Positions 1 to 14,180 of a stretch of DNA of 64,000 nt are shown here, one piece after another. Positions within the stretch are counted from its first letter, which is position 1. Each line of letters opens with the position of its first letter. The notes under the pieces were generated by a model that saw nothing but the letters and a program-made list of their open reading frames with translations, had not been told where the DNA came from and ran no database searches. The position numbers and the translations under genes were made by a program. This DNA is from Paralithodes platypus (Eukaryota; Arthropoda; Malacostraca; Decapoda; Lithodidae). The DNA is taken from the NCBI GenBank assembly GCA_032716605.1, contig CM064569.1, forward strand, positions 13,012,079 through 13,076,078. Direction: 5' to 3'.

Positions 1-3000
1 GTAAAAGACACATGGGAGGACATAACCACTCAGGGTTGCGGCCATAACCAGTCAGGGTTTAGGTCAGAGACACTATGGAGGCCATAAACACTCAGGGTTG
101 AGGCCATAACCACTCATGGCTTAGATCAGAGACACTAGGGAGGCCATAACCACTCAGGGTTGAAGCCATAACCACTCAAGGTTTAGGACAGAGACACTAG
201 GGAGGCCATAACCACTCAAGGTTTAGATCAGAGACATTAGGGAGGCCATAACCCATCAGGGTTGAGGTCATAGCCACTCAGGGTTTAGGTCAGAGACACT
301 AGTGAGGCCATAACCACTCAGGGTTGAGGCCATAACCACTCATGTTTTAGGTCAGAAACACTAGGGAGGCCATAACCACTCAGGGTTTAGGCCAGAGACA
401 CTAGTGAGGACATAACCATTCAGGTGTGAGGCCATAACCACTCAGGGTTTAGGTCAGAGACACTATGGAGGCCATAACCACTCAGGGTAGACGCCATAAC
501 CACGCAGGGTTTAGGTCAGAGGCACTAGGGAGGCCATAACTACTCAGGGTTGAGGCCATAACCACTCAAGATTTAGGTCAGAAACACTAGGGAGGCCATA
601 ACCACTCAGGGTTTAGGTCAAAGACACTTGGGAAGCCATAACCACTCAGGGTTGAGCCCATAACCTGTATGGGTTTTAGGTCAGAGACACTAGGGAGGCC
701 ATAACCACTCAGCGTTGAGACCATAACCACTCAGGGTTTAGGTCAGAGACACTAGTGAGGCCATAACCACTCAGGATTGAGGCCATAAACACTCAGAGTT
801 TAGGTGAGAGACACTAGGGAGGCTATAACCACTCAGGATTGAGGCCGAAACCACTCAGGGTTTAGGTCAAAGACACTAGGGAGGCCATAACTACTCAGGG
901 TTGTGGCCATAACCACTCAGGGATTAGGTCAGAAGCACTAGGGAGGCCAGTACCACACACGGTTGAAGCCATGACCACTCAGGGCTTAGGTCAGAGACAC
1001 TAGGGAGGCCATAACCATTCAGCATTTATGTTAAAGACACATGGGAGGCCATAACCACTCAGGGTTGAGGCCATAACCAGTCAGGGTTTAGGTCAGAGAC
1101 ACTAGGGAGGCTATAAACACTCAGGGTTGAGGCCATAACCACTCATGGCTTGATCAGAGACACTAGGGAGGCCATAACCACTCAGGGTTGAAGCCATAAC
1201 CACTCAAGGTTTAGGTCAGAGACACTAGGGAGGCCATAACCACTCAGGGTTTAGATCAGAGACATTAGGGTGGCCATAACCAATCAGGGTTGAGGTCATA
1301 GCCACTCAGGGTTTAGGTCAGAGACACTAGTGAGGCCATAACCACTCAGGGTTGAGGCCATAACCACTCATGTTTTAGGTCAGAAACACTAGGGAGGCCA
1401 TAACCACTCAGGGTTGAGGCCATAACCACTTCGGGTTTAGGCCAGAGACACTAGTTAGGACATAACCATTCAGGTTTGAGGCCATAACCACTCAGAGTTT
1501 AGGTCAGAGACACTAGGGAGGTCACAACCACTCAGGGTTAAGGCCATAACCATTCAGGGTTTAGGTCAGAGACACTATGGAGGCCATAACCACTCAGGGT
1601 AGAGGCCATAACCACTCAGGGTTTAGGTCAGAGGCACTAGGGAGGCCATAACTACTCAGGTTTGAGGCCATAACTACTCAAGATTTAGGTCAGAGACACT
1701 AGGGAGGCCATAACCATTCAGGGTTTAGGTCAAAGACACTTGGGAAGCCATAACCACTCAGGATTGAGCCCATAACCTGTATGAGTTTAGGTCAGAGACA
1801 CTAGGGAGGCCATAACCACTCAGCGTTGAGACCATAACCACTCAGGGTTTAGGTCAGAGACACTAGTCAGGCCATAACCACTCAGGATTGAGGGCATAAA
1901 CACTCAGCGCTTAGATCAGAGACACTAGGGAGGATATAACCAATCACAGTTGAGGCCATAACCACTCAGGGTTTAGATAAGAGACACTAGGGAGGCCAGA
2001 ACCACTCAGGGTTGAGGCCATTCCCACTCAGGAGTGAGATCATAACCACTCAGGATTGAGGTTATAACCACTCAGGGTTTAGGTCAGAGATACTAGGGAG
2101 GCCATAACCACTCAGGGTTTATGTCAGAGACACTTGGGAGGCCATAACCACTCAGAGTTGAGGCCAGAACCACTCAGGGCTTAGGTGAGAGACACTAGGG
2201 AGGCCATAACCACTCAGGGTTGAGGCCAAAACCACTTTGGGTTTAGGTCAGAAACACTAGGGAGGCCATAACCCCTCAGGGTTGTGGCCATAACCACTCA
2301 GGATTTAGGTGAGAGACACTAGGGAGGCCATAACCACTCAGGCTTGAGACCATAGCCACTCAGGGCTTAGGTCAGAGACACTAGGGAGGTTATACCCATT
2401 CAGGGTTGAGGCCATAACCACTCAGGGTTTAGGTCAGAGACACTAGGGAGGCCATAATCACACAGGGTTGAGGCCATAACCACTCAGCGCTTAGATCAGA
2501 GACACTAGGGAGGATGTATCCACTCACAGTTGAGGCCATAACCACTCAGGGTTTAGGTCAGAGACACTAGGGAGGCCATAACCACTCAGGATTGAGGCCA
2601 TAACCACTCAGGGTTTAGATCAGAGACACTAGAGAGGCCATACCCACTCAGGGTTGAGGCCATAACCACTCAGGGTTTAGGTCAGAGACACTAGGGAGGC
2701 CATGACTTCTCAGGGTTGACCCCAAAACCACTTTGGGTTGAGGCCTTGACCACTCAGGGCTTAGGTCAGAGACAGTAGGGAGGTCAAAACCACTCAGGGT
2801 TGAGGCCATAATCACTCAGGGTGTAGGTCACAGACACTAGGGAGGCAATAACCACTCAGGGTTTAGGTCAGAGACACTAGGGAGGCCATAACCACTAAGG
2901 GTTGAGGCCATAACCACTCAGGGTTAAGGCCACAACACCTCAGGGTTTAGATCAGAGACACTAGGGAGGCCACAACCACTCAGGGCTGAGGCCATAACCA

Positions 3001-6000
3001 CTCAAGGCTTAGTCATAGAAACTAGGGAGCCCACAACCACTCACGGTTGAGGCCATAACCACTCAGGGTTTAGGTCAGAGACACTAGGGAGCCCATAACC
3101 CCTCAGGGTTTAGGTCAAAGACACTTGGGAAGCCATAACCACTCAGGATTGAGCCCATAACCTGTATTAGTTTAGGTCCGAGACACTAGGGAGACCATAA
3201 CCACTCAGCGTTGAGACCATAACCACTCAGGGTTTAGGTCAGAGACACTGGTGAGGCCATAACCACTCAGGATTGAGGGCATAAACACTCAGAGTTTAGG
3301 TGAGAGACACTAGGGAGGCTATAACCACTCAGGGTTGAGGCCGAAACCACTCAGGGTTTAGGTCAAAGACACTAGGAAGGCCATAATCACACAGGGTTGA
3401 GGCCATAAGCACTCTGCGCTTAGATCAGAGACACTAGGGAGGATGTCACCAATCACAGTTGAGGCCATAACCACTCAGGGTGTTGATCAGAGACATTATG
3501 GATGTCGTAACCACTCAGAGTTGAGGCCATAACCACTCAGGGTTTAGTTCAAAGGCACTATAGAGTCCATAATACCTCAGGGTTGAGGCCAAATTCACTC
3601 AGGGTTAACGCCATCACTACTCAGGGTTTAGGTTAGAGACACTAGGGAGGCCATAACCACTCAGGGTTTAGATAAGAGACACTAGGGAGGCCATAACCCC
3701 TCCGGGTTGAGGCCATTCCCACTCAAGGGTGAGATCATAACCACTCAGGATTGAGGTTATAACCACTCAGGGTTTAGGTCAGATTCACTAGGGAGACCAT
3801 AACAAGTCAGGGTTGAGGCCATAACCACTCAGGGTTTAGGTCAGAGTCACTAGGGAGACCATAACAATACAGGGTTGAGGCCATAACCACTCAGGGTTTA
3901 AGTCAGACACTAGGGAGGCCATAACAACTCAGAGTTGAGGCCATAACCACTCAGGGATTAGGTCAGAAGCACTAGGGAGGCCAGTACCACTCACGGTTGA
4001 AGCCACAACCACTCAGGGCTTAGGTCAGAGACACTAGGGAGGCCATAACCATTCAGGGTTTATGTTAAAGACACATGGGAGACCATAACCACTCAGGGTT
4101 GAGGCCATAACCAGTCAGGGTTTAGGTCAGAAACACTAGGGAGGCCATAACCACCCTGGATTGATGCCATAACCACTCATGATTGAGGCCATAACCACTC
4201 AGGGTTTAGGTCAGAGACACTATGGAGGTCATAACCACGCAGGATTGAGGCCATAACCACCCAGGGTTTAGGTCAGAGACACTAGGGAGGCCATAACCAC
4301 TCAGGGTTGAGGCCATAACCACTCAGGGATTAGGTCAGAAGCACTAGGGAGGCCAGAACCACTCACGGTTGAAGCCATGACCTCTCACGGCTTAGGTCAG
4401 AGACACTAGGGAGGCCATAACCATTCAGGGTTTATGTAAATGACACATGGGAGGCCATAACCACTCAGGGTTGCGGCCATAACCAGTCAGGTTTTAGGTC
4501 AGAGACACTATGGAGGCCATAAACACTCAGGGTTGAGGCCATAACCACTCATGGCTTAGATCAGAGACACTAGGGAGGCCATAACCACTCAGGGTTGAAG
4601 CCATAACCACTCAAGGTTTAGGACAGAGACACTAGGGAGGCCATAACCACTCAAGGTTTAGATCAGAGACATTAGGGAGGCCATAACCCATCAGGGTTGA
4701 GGTCATAGCCACTCAGGGTTTAGGTCAGAGACACTAGTGAGGCCATAACCACTCAGGGTTGAGGCCATAACCACTCATGTTTTAGGTCAGAAACACTAGG
4801 GAGGCCATAACCACTCAGGGTTTAGGCCAGAGACACTAGTGAGGACATAACCATTCAGGTGTGAGGCCATAACCACTCAGGGTTTAGGTCAGAGACACTA
4901 TGGAGGCCATAACCACTCAGGGTAGAGGCCATAACCACGCAGGGTTTAGGTCAGAGGCACTAGGGAGGCCATAACTACTCAGGGTTGAGGCCATAACCAC
5001 TCAAGATTTAGGTCAGAAACACTAGGGAGGCCATAACCACTCAGGGTTTAGGTCAAAGACACTTGGGAAGCCATAACCACTCAGGGTTGAGCCCATAACC
5101 TGTATGGGTTTTAGGTCAGAGACACTAGGGAGGCCATAACCACTCAGCGTTGAGACCATAACCACTCAGGGTTTAGGTCAGAGACACTAGTGAGGCCATA
5201 ACCACTCAGGATTGAGGCCATAAACACTCAAATTTTAGGTGAGAGACACTAGGGAGGCTATAACCACTCAGGATTGAGGCCGAAACCACTCAGGGTTTAG
5301 GTCAAAGACACTAGGGAGGCCATAACTACTCAGGGTTGTGGCCATAACCACTCAGGGATTAGGTCAGAAGCACTAGGGAGGCCAGTACCACACACGGTTG
5401 AAGCCATGACCACTCAGGGCTTAGGTCAGAGACACTAGGGAGGCCATAACCATTCAGCATTTATGTTAAAGACACATGGGAGGCCATAACCACTCAGGGT
5501 TGAGGCCATAACCAGTCAGGGTTTAGGTCAGAGACACTAGGGAGGCTATAAACACTCAGGGTTGAGGCCATAACCACTCATGGCTTGATCAGAGACACTA
5601 GGGAGGCCATAACCACTCAGGGTTGAAGCCATAACCACTCAAGGTTTAGGTCAGAGACACTAGGGAGGCCATAACCACTCAGGGTTTAGATCAGAGACAT
5701 TAGGGTGGCCATAACCAATCAGGGTTGAGGTCATAGCCACTCAGGGTTTAGGTCAGAGACACTAGTGAGGCCATAACCACTCAGGGTTGAGGCCATAACC
5801 ACTCATGTTTTAGGTCAGAAACACTAGGGAGGCCATAACCACTCAGGGTTGAGGCCATAACCACTCAGGGTTTAGGCCAGAGACACTAGTGAGGACATAA
5901 CCATTCAGGTTTGAGGCCATAACCACTCAGAGTTTAGGTCAGAGACACTAGGGAGGTCACAACCACTCAGGGTTAAGGCCATAACCATTCAGGGTTTAGG

Positions 6001-7730
6001 TCAGAGACACTATGGAGGCCATAACCACTCAGGGTAGAGGCCATAACCACTCAGGGTTTAGGTCAGAGGCACTAGGGAGGCCATAACTACTCAGGTTTGA
6101 GGCCATAACTACTCAAGATTTAGGTCAGAGACACTAGGGAGGCCATAACCACTCAGGGTTTAGGTCAAAGACACTTGGGAAGCCATAACCACTCAGGATT
6201 GAGCCCATAACCTGTATGAGTTTAGGTCAGAGACACTAGGGAGGCCATAACCACTCAGCGTTGAGACCATAACCACTCAGGGTTTAGGTCAGAGACACTA
6301 GTGAGGCCATAACCACTCAGGATTGAGGGCATAAACACTCAGCGCTTAGATCAGAGACACTAGGGAGGATGTAACCAATCACAGTTGAGGCCATAACCAC
6401 TCAGGGTTTAGATAAGAGACACAAGGGAGGCCAGAACCACTCAGGGTTGAGGCCATTCCCACTCAGGAGTGAGATCATAACCACTCAGGATTGAGGTTAT
6501 AACCACTCAGGGTTTAGGTCAGAGATACTAGGGAGGCCATAACCACTCAGGGTTTATGTCAGAGACACTTGGGAGGCCATAACCACTCAGAGTTGAGGCC
6601 AAAACCACTCAGGGCTTAGGTGAGAGACACTAGGGAGGCCATAACCACTCAGGGTTGAGGCCAAAACCACTTTGGGTTTAGGTCAGAAACACTAGGGAGG
6701 CCATAACCCCTCAGGGTTGTGGCCATAACCACTCAGGATTTAGGTGAGAGACGCTAGGGAGGCCATAACCACTCGGGCTTGAGACCATAGCCACTCAGGG
6801 CTTAGGTCAGAGACACTAGGGAGGTTATACCCATTCAGGGTTGAGGCCATAACCACTCAGGGTTTAGGTCAGAGACACTAGGGAGGCCATAATCACACAG
6901 GGTTGAGGCCATAACCACTCAGCGCTTAGATCAGAGACAATAGGGAGGATGTATCCACTCACAGTTGAGGCCATAACCACTCAGGGTTTAGGTCAGAGAC
7001 ACTAGGGAGGCCATAACCACTCAGGATTGAGGCCATAACCACTCCGGGTTTAGATCAGAGACACTAGAGAGGCCATACCCACTCAGGGTTGAGGCCATAA
7101 CCACTCAGGGTTTAGGTCAGAGACACTAGGGAGGCCATGACTTCTCAGGGTTGAGCCCAAAACCACTTTGGGTTGAGGCCTTGACCACTCATGGCTTAGG
7201 TCAGAGACAGTAGGGAGGTCAAAACCACTCAGGGTTGAGGCCATAATCACTCAGGGTTTAGGTCACAGACACTAGGGAGGCAATAACCACTCAGGGTTTA
7301 GGTCAGAGACACTAGGGAGGCCATAACCACTAAGGGTTGAGGCCATAACCTCTCAGGGCTGAGGCCACAACACCTCAGGGTTTAGATCAGAGACACTAGG
7401 GAGGCCACAACCACTCAGGGCTGAGGCCATAACCACTCAAGGCTTAGTTATAGAAACTAGGGAGCCCACAACCACTCACGGTTGAGGCCATAACCACTCA
7501 GGGTTTAGGTCAGAGACACTAGGGAGCCCATAACCCCTCAGGGTTTAGGTCAAAGACACTTGGGAAGCCATAACCACTCAGGATTGAGCCCATAACCTGT
7601 ATTAGTTTAGGTCAGAGACACTAGTGAGGCCATAACCACTCAGCGTTGAGACCATAACCACTCAGGGTTTAGGTCAGAGACACTGGTGAGGCCATAACCA
7701 CTCAGGATTGAGGGCATAAACACTCAGCGC
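1..7730 (+). repeat. Higher-order repeat pair, 4435-bp offset
   Basis: Bases 1-3295 recur at 4436-7730 at an offset of exactly 4435 bp. I checked several rare-variant landmarks (the GGGTAGA variant near 486 and 4921, the AAGCCATGAC variant near 966 and 5401, GAGATACTA near 2088 and 6523, GATGTATCC near 2513 and 6948). They keep the same offset, so there is no net indel, with only scattered substitutions. The match stops at about 3295/7730, where the second copy switches to a register seen near 1905 and 6340. A shorter ~1029-bp repeat (1 versus 1030) lies inside the unit. This is the expected outcome of unequal exchange. Confidence 0.9.
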
Positions 7731-9403
7731 TTAGATCAGAGACACTAGGGAGGATGTAACCAATCACAGTTGAGGCCATAACCACTCAGGGTTTAGATAA
7801 GAGACACTAGGGAGGCCAGAACCACTCAGGCTTGAGGCCATTCCCACTCAGGAGTGAGATCATAACCACTCAGGATTGAGGTTATAACCACTCAGGGTTT
7901 AGGTCAGAGATACTAGGGAGGCCATAACCACTCAGGTTTGAGGCCATAACCACTCAGGGTTTATGTCAGAGACACTAGGGAGGCCATAACCACTCAGAGT
8001 TGAGGCCAAAACCACTCAGGGCTTAGGTCAGAGACACTAGGGAGGCCATAACCACTCAGGGTTGAGGCCAAAACCACTTTGGGTTTAGGTCAGAAACACT
8101 AGGGAGGCCATAACCCCTCAGGGTTGTGGCCATAACCACTCAGGATTTAGGTGAGAGACACTAGGGAGGCCATAACCACTCAGGCTTGAGACCATACCCA
8201 ATCAGGGCTTAGGTCAGAGACACTAGGGAGGTTTTACCCATTCAGGGTTGAGGCCATAACCACTCAGGGTTTAGGTCAGAGACACTAGGGAGGCCACAAC
8301 CACTCAGGGTTGAGGCCATAACCACTCAGGGTTTAGATCAGAGACACTAGAGAGGCCATAACCACTCAGGGTTTAGGTCAGAGACACTAGGGAGGCCATG
8401 ACTACTCAGGGTTGAGCCCAAAACCACTCTGGGTTGAGGCCTTGACCACTCAGGGCTTAGGTCAGAGACACTAGGGAGGTCAAAACCACTCAGGGTTGAG
8501 GCCATAATCACTCAGGGTTTAGGTAACAGACACTAGGGAGGCAATAGCCACTCAGGGTTTAGGTCAGAGACACTAGGGAGGCCATAGCCACTAAGGGTTG
8601 AGGCCATAACCACTCAGGGTTGAGGGCACAACACCTCAGGGCTGAGGCCATAACCACTCAAGGCTTAGGTCATAGAAACTAGGGAGCCCACAACCACTCA
8701 CGGTTGAGGCCATATCCACTCAGGGTTTAGGTCTGAGACACTAGGGAGCCCATAACCCCTCAGGGCTTAGGTCAGAGACACTAGCGAGGCCATAATCACT
8801 CAGGGTTAAGGCCATAACTACACAGGATTGAGACCATAACCACTCAGGGTTTATGTCAGAGACATTAGGGAGGCCATAATCACTCAATCTAGAGGCCATA
8901 ACCACTCAAGGTTTAGGTCAGAGACACTACAGAGGCCATAACCACTCAGGGTTTAGGTCAGAGACACTAGGGAGGCCAAACCCACTCAGGCTTGTGACCA
9001 TATCTCTGTCAGAGAAACTAGGGAGGCCATACACACTCAGGGTTTAGGTCAGAGACACTAGGGAGGCCATAAACACTCAGGTTTGAGGCCATAACCACTC
9101 AGGGATTAGGTCAGATACACAAGGGAAGCCATAACCACTCAGAGTTGAGGCCATTACCATTCAGGGTTTAGGTCAGAGACACTAGGGAGGCCATAACCAC
9201 TCAGGGTTGAGGCCATTACCACTCAGGGTTTCGATCAGAGACTATAGGGAGGCCATAACCACTCAGGGTTGAGGCCATAACTACTCAGTGTTTTGGTCAG
9301 AGACACTATGAAAGCCATTACCACTCAGGCTTGAGGCAATATCCACTCAAGGTTGAGGTCATAACCACTCAAAGTTTAAGTCAGAGACACTAGAGAGGCC
9401 ATA

Positions 9404-9900
9404 ACCACTGAGGGTTGAGGAAAAAACCACTCAGGGTTTAGGTCAAAGACACTAGGGAGGCCATAACTACTCAGGGTTGGGCCATAACGACTCTGGGTTT
9501 AGGTCAGAGACACTAGGGATGCCACAGCCAATCATGGTTGAGGCCATAACCACTCAGGATTTAGATCAGAGACACTAGGAAGGCCACAACCACTCAGGGT
9601 TGAGGCCATAACAACTCAGGGTTTAGTTCAGAGGCACTAGGGAGGCCATAACCACTGAGGGTTGAGGAAATAACCACTCAGGGTTTAGGTCAAAGACACT
9701 AGGGAGGCCATAACTACTCAGGGTTGGGCCATAACGACTCTGGGTTTAGGTCAGAGACACTAGGGATGCCACAGCCAATCATGGTTGAGGCCATAACCAC
9801 TCAGGATTTAGATCAGAGACACTAGGAAGGCCACAACCACTCAGGGTTGAGGCCATAACAACTCAGGGTTTAGTTCAGAGGCACTAGGGAGGCCATAACC
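9404..9900 (+). repeat. Local 247-bp tandem duplication in the satellite
   Basis: A stretch starting at the unusual monomer ACCACTGAGGGTTGAGG at 9404 repeats at 9651, 247 bp later. Shared rare variants include a GGGTTGGGCCATAACGACTC segment and a GCCACAGCCAATCATGG segment. The two copies are nearly identical, so this is a recent duplication of about four dimers. Confidence 0.85.
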
Positions 9901-12655
9901 ACTCAGGGTTTATGTCAGAGACACTGGGGACGTCATAGCCACTCAATGTTGAGACCCTAACCACTCAGGGTTTAGGTTAGACACACTCGGAGGCCATAGT
10001 CATTCAGGGTTTAGGTCAAAGACACTAGAGAGGCCATAACCACTCGGGGTTGAGGCTATAACCACTATGGGCTTAGGTCAGAGACACTAGTGAGGCCATA
10101 ACCGCTCAGGGTTGAGGCCATAACCCTCAGGGTTTAGGTCAGAGACACCTCTCAGGGTTGAGGCAATAACCACTCAGGGTTGAGGCCATAACCACTCAAG
10201 GTTTAGGTCAGAGACACTAGGGAGGCCATAACCACTCAGGGTTTTCGTCAGCGACACTAAGGAGGCCATAACCACTCAGGGTTGAGGTCATAACCACTCT
10301 GGGTTTAGGTCTGAGACACTAGAGAGGCCATAACTACTCAAGGTTGAGGCCATAACCACTCAGGGTTTAGGTCAGAGCCACTCGAGAGGCCATAACCACT
10401 CAGGGTTGAGGCCATAACCACTCATGGCTTAGGTCAATGACACTAGGGAGGCCATAACCACTCAGGGTTGAGGCCATAACCACTCAAGGTCTAGGTCAGA
10501 GACACTAGGAAGGCCATAACATCTCAGGGTTGGGGCCACAGCCACTAAGGGTTTAGTTCAAAGACACTAGGGAGGCCATAACAACTCAGGGTTGAGGCCA
10601 TAACCACTCAAGGTTTAGGTCAGAGACACTAGGGAGGCCATAACCACTCAGGGTATAGGTCAGTGACACTAGGGAGGCCATAACCACTCAGGGTTGAGGC
10701 CATAACCACTCAGGGTTTAGGTCAGAGCCACTCGAGAGGCCATAACCACTTAGGGTTGAGGCCATAACCACTCAAGGCTTAGGTCAAAGACACTAGGGAG
10801 GCCATAACCACTCAGGGTTGAGGCCATAACCACTCAGGGCTTAGGTCAGAAACACCAGGGAGGCCATAATCACACAGGGTTGAGGCCATAACCACTCAGT
10901 GTTTAGGTCATAGACACTAGGGAGGCCAAAAACACTCAGAATTGATGCCATAACCACTCAGGGTTTAGGTCAGAGACACTAGGGAGGCCATAACCACTCA
11001 GGGTTGAGGCCATAACCACTCAGGGTTTAGATCAGAGACACTAGAGAGGCCATAACCACTCAAGGTTGAGACCATAACCACTCAGGGTTTAGGTCAGAGA
11101 CACTAGGGAGGCCATAACTACTCAGGGTTGAGGCCAAAACCACTCAGGGTTGAGGCCTTGACCACTCAGGGCTTAGGTCAGAGACACTAGGGAGGTCAAA
11201 ACCACTCAGGGTTGAGGCCATAATCACTCAGGGTTTAGGTCACAGACATTAGATAGGCCATAGCCACTCAGTGTTTAGGTCAGAGACACTAGAGAGGCAA
11301 TAACCACTCAGGGTTAAGGCCATACCCACTCAGGGTTGAGGCCATAACACCTCAGGGTTTAGATCAGAGACACTAGGGAGGCCATAACCAATCAGGGCTG
11401 AGGCCATAACCACTCAGTGTTTAGGTCAGAGACACTAGGGATCCCATAACCACTCAGGGTTGAGGCCATAGCCACTCTGGGTTTATGTCAGAGACATTAG
11501 GGAGGCCATAATCACTCAATGTAGAGGCCATAACCACTCAAAGTTTAGGTCAGAGACACTACAGAGGCCATAACCACTCAGGGTTTAGGTCAGAGACAAT
11601 AGGGAGGACATAACCACTCAAGGTTTAGGTCAGAGACACTAGTGAGGCCATAACCACTAAGGGTTGAGGCCAAAACCACTCAGGGTTTAGGTCAGAGTTA
11701 CTAGGGAGGCCAAACCCACTCAGGGGTGAAGCCATAACCACTCAGGGTCTAGGCCAGAGACACTAGGGAGGCCATAACCACTCAGGGTTTAGTTCAGAGA
11801 CACTAGGGGTGCCATAACCACTCACAAATGAGGCCATAGCGACTCAGCTTTTAGGTCAGAGCCACTAGGGAGGCCACAACCACTCAGGGCTTAGGTCAGA
11901 GCCACTAGGGAGGCCATAGCTACTCAGGGTTGAAGCCATAACCACTCATGGTTTAGGTCAGAGACACTAGGGAGGCCATAACCACTCAGGGTTTAGGTCA
12001 AAGGCACTTGGGAGGCCATAACCACTCAGGGTTGAGGCCATAACCTGTCAGGGTTTAGGTCAGAGACACTAGGAAGGCCATAACCACTCAGAGTTGAGGC
12101 CATAAACACTCAGGGTTTAGATCAGAGTCACCAAGGAGGCCATAACCACTCAGGGTTTAGGTCAGAGCCACTAGGGAGGCCATAGCCATTCAGGGTTTAT
12201 ATCAGATACATTACGGAGGCCATAATCATTCAAGGTTGAGGCCATAACCACTCACGGTTTAGGTCAGAGACACTACGGAGGCCATAACCACTCAGGGTTT
12301 AGGTCAGAGACACTAGTGAGGCCATAAACATTCAGGGTTTAGCCCATAACCATTCAGGGTTTAGATCAGAGACACTAGGGAGGACATAACCACTCAGGGA
12401 TTAGGTCAGAGACACAAGGGAGGCCAAACCCACTCAGGGTTGAAGTCATAACCACTCAGGGTTTAGGCCAGAGACACTAGGGGGGCCTTAACCACTCAGA
12501 TTCGAGGCCAAAACCACTCAGGGTTTAGGTCAGAGACACTAGGGAGGCCATAACCACTCACAGATTAGGCCATAACCACTCAGCTTTTATGTCAGAGACA
12601 CTAGGGAGCCCACAACCACTCTGGGTTTAGGTCAGAGACATTAGGGAGGCCATAA

Positions 12656-12885
12656 CCCGAACATGCACTGAACTATCCAACTCTAGCTCTTCCAAAGCTT
12701 TCTGGTATCTAGCCAAAAACCTCTCCAACAATTTCTCTTCCTCGTCTTTCCCTCCCCTTTCCCACTCTGATGGCACAACCATCACTTCTTCCTCTGACAA
12801 ATCTAAACTCTTCGCTCAAACTTTTGCTAGAAACTCCACCTTGGATGATTCCGGTGCTATTCCTCCCTCAACTCGCTACCGCCAG
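12656..12885 (+). pseudogene. Jockey-like ORF2 fragment, upstream half of a split copy
   Basis: An open stretch in the frame of 12694 reads SKAFWYLAKNLSNNFSSSSF, then SDKSKLFAQTFARNSTLDDS and GAIPPS. This is the segment just upstream of the fingers of a Jockey-like reverse transcriptase. There is no start codon; the 5' side abuts satellite at 12655, so the copy is 5' truncated. Homology stops at about 12885, where the CR1-like element begins. The next expected residues (PPSSLLLMPN) appear at 18419, on the far side of that element, so the two pieces were one copy. The junction has at most a few ambiguous bases of target duplication. Confidence 0.75.
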
Positions 12886-14180
12886 ACGCTGCAGACGCTC
12901 TGTCAACGCTCTCACGATATCGATCATAATTTGAGTATTAACTACTCATCTTCATTCTTGTGCATGAAAGGTGGTTAAGAGCACGTTTAACCATCCTGTA
13001 GCTTAGTAAGTAACACTGCACGATATTTCGCTGTGTATTGACTGATAAACTTTGTGTTTATCACAAAACTCCTGCTCGGACAGGGCGCCACTAGCGCCAT
13101 CTGTTGTTCTTTGTTTGTTTTGTTTTGTAAACAAACGCTCTCTTCTTATTTGATATAAAATCGTAGCCCCTAATTTTACCCATTACCTACTGTAGTAAGT
13201 ATCAATTTAACTGCCCTGTATGTAAGTAAAGCTTTGCATATTAATTTGCTAATAAACAATATTGTGTACTAACTAACCTGCCTACAGGAACGAACGCCGA
13301 CGCCATTTTGTAAACAAACTTTTTTGGGGGGATTATACATATTAAATTCCAGCCAATTTTGTAGTCAATTTAAGTGCATTAATTTATCTTTTTCCCCTAG
13401 ATATATTCTTGACTTTTTCTCCTCAGTCTGATTTTACTTTAAGCTAAGGGTGGTATTTGTACAAACTAACCTAGCCTAACCCAACCTGCCAAGCTTTTAT
13501 CCTAATCCAAACTTAGCCTAGCCTATAGCCAGCCAATCTGTTGTTCTTATTAACTCTAGTAGATATTGTATTTAGTATCCTACTGTAGCTATATATATCT
13601 GTAATTTTAGTTGTTGCTTGCACGATCTTGTAGTAACCTTTGACTGATACACTTTTTTTGTGTTATCTAAAAAGAGTAGGCTACTGCTTTACTAGGCTAC
13701 AGTGACACCAGGGCCGTCTGTTGATACAGTATATTAACCCCTTGTGTGCAGTCACACTTTATTTTTATATAATCTCTATTTGGTGAATTGTATATTTAGT
13801 TACATATTCTGTTATATATATATATTTGTTTAAGGTTAGGTTATCACACCTGGTAGACTATTTCTGCGTATTTCAATTTTATTATTTTCGGTTAGGCTAT
13901 TCAACGCTGGTAGCCTATTGGTGCGTATTTCAATTTTTTAAAAACTTTTGGTTAGGCTATCGCCCCTGGAAGCCTAATTCTGCGTATCTCATAATTTTTG
14001 TTTTCGGTTAGGCTATCACCCCTGATAATCTATTGTTGTGTATTTCAACATATTTGCTTTCGGTTGAAGTGATTGAAGTGTTTCTAAAGTGCGTGAAGTG
14101 TTTTAAAGTGAGTTAAGTATTTTAAAGTGAGTTAAGTGTTTTAAAGTGAGTGAAGTGATCTGAAGAAACTGACTGTTACC
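12886..14180 (+). promoter_or_regulatory. 5' untranslated leader of the CR1-like element
   Basis: About 1.3 kb without a credible ORF precedes ORF1. It begins with mixed-composition sequence, becomes AT-rich, and ends in two sets of subrepeats directly upstream of the ORF1 start. Non-LTR elements carry internal promoters in this region, so promoter activity is likely, but I see no clear core promoter motif. The 61-codon ORF at 13826 lies within the subrepeats and is not a gene. Confidence 0.55.
13832..14160 (+). repeat. Subrepeats in the CR1-like 5' leader
   Basis: About four ~58-bp units, each starting GGTTAGGCTATC or a variant (near 13833, 13889, 13950 and 14006) and containing TGCGTATTTCA. 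They are followed by four or five ~20-bp units with the core TTTTAAAGTGAGTTAAGTG (about 14065-14155). Array end to ORF1 start is under 30 bp. Confidence 0.8.

Larger units (their letters stand above)
1..12655. repeat. Modular satellite array, left block
   Basis: Uninterrupted tandem repeat starting before the window. Two modules recur: a 22-bp word containing TTAGGTCAGAGACACTAG and an 18-bp word GAGGCCATAACCACTCAG. They combine into a 40-bp unit (22+18) and a 22-bp unit (GGTT plus the 18-bp word); the commonest pattern alternates 40 and 22 for a 62-bp dimer. Diverged monomers are ordered the same way over kilobases, so higher-order repeats exist. No open reading frame of 60 codons occurs in the block. 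It ends abruptly near 12655, where Jockey-like sequence begins. I do not recognise the satellite as a named family. Confidence 0.97.

Noticed and set aside
1..12655. Telomere-like GGGTTTAGG words in the satellite
   Set aside because: The word recurs only once per 40-bp unit within a longer repeat; there is no run of TTAGG or TTTAGGG, so this is not telomeric DNA.
1..12655. CRISPR-like spacing of repeats
   Set aside because: The intervening sequence is itself repetitive with no unique spacers, and the surroundings are eukaryotic. It is a satellite.
13826..14011. 61-codon ORF before the CR1-like ORF1
   Set aside because: It is made of the leader subrepeats, with no protein feature.
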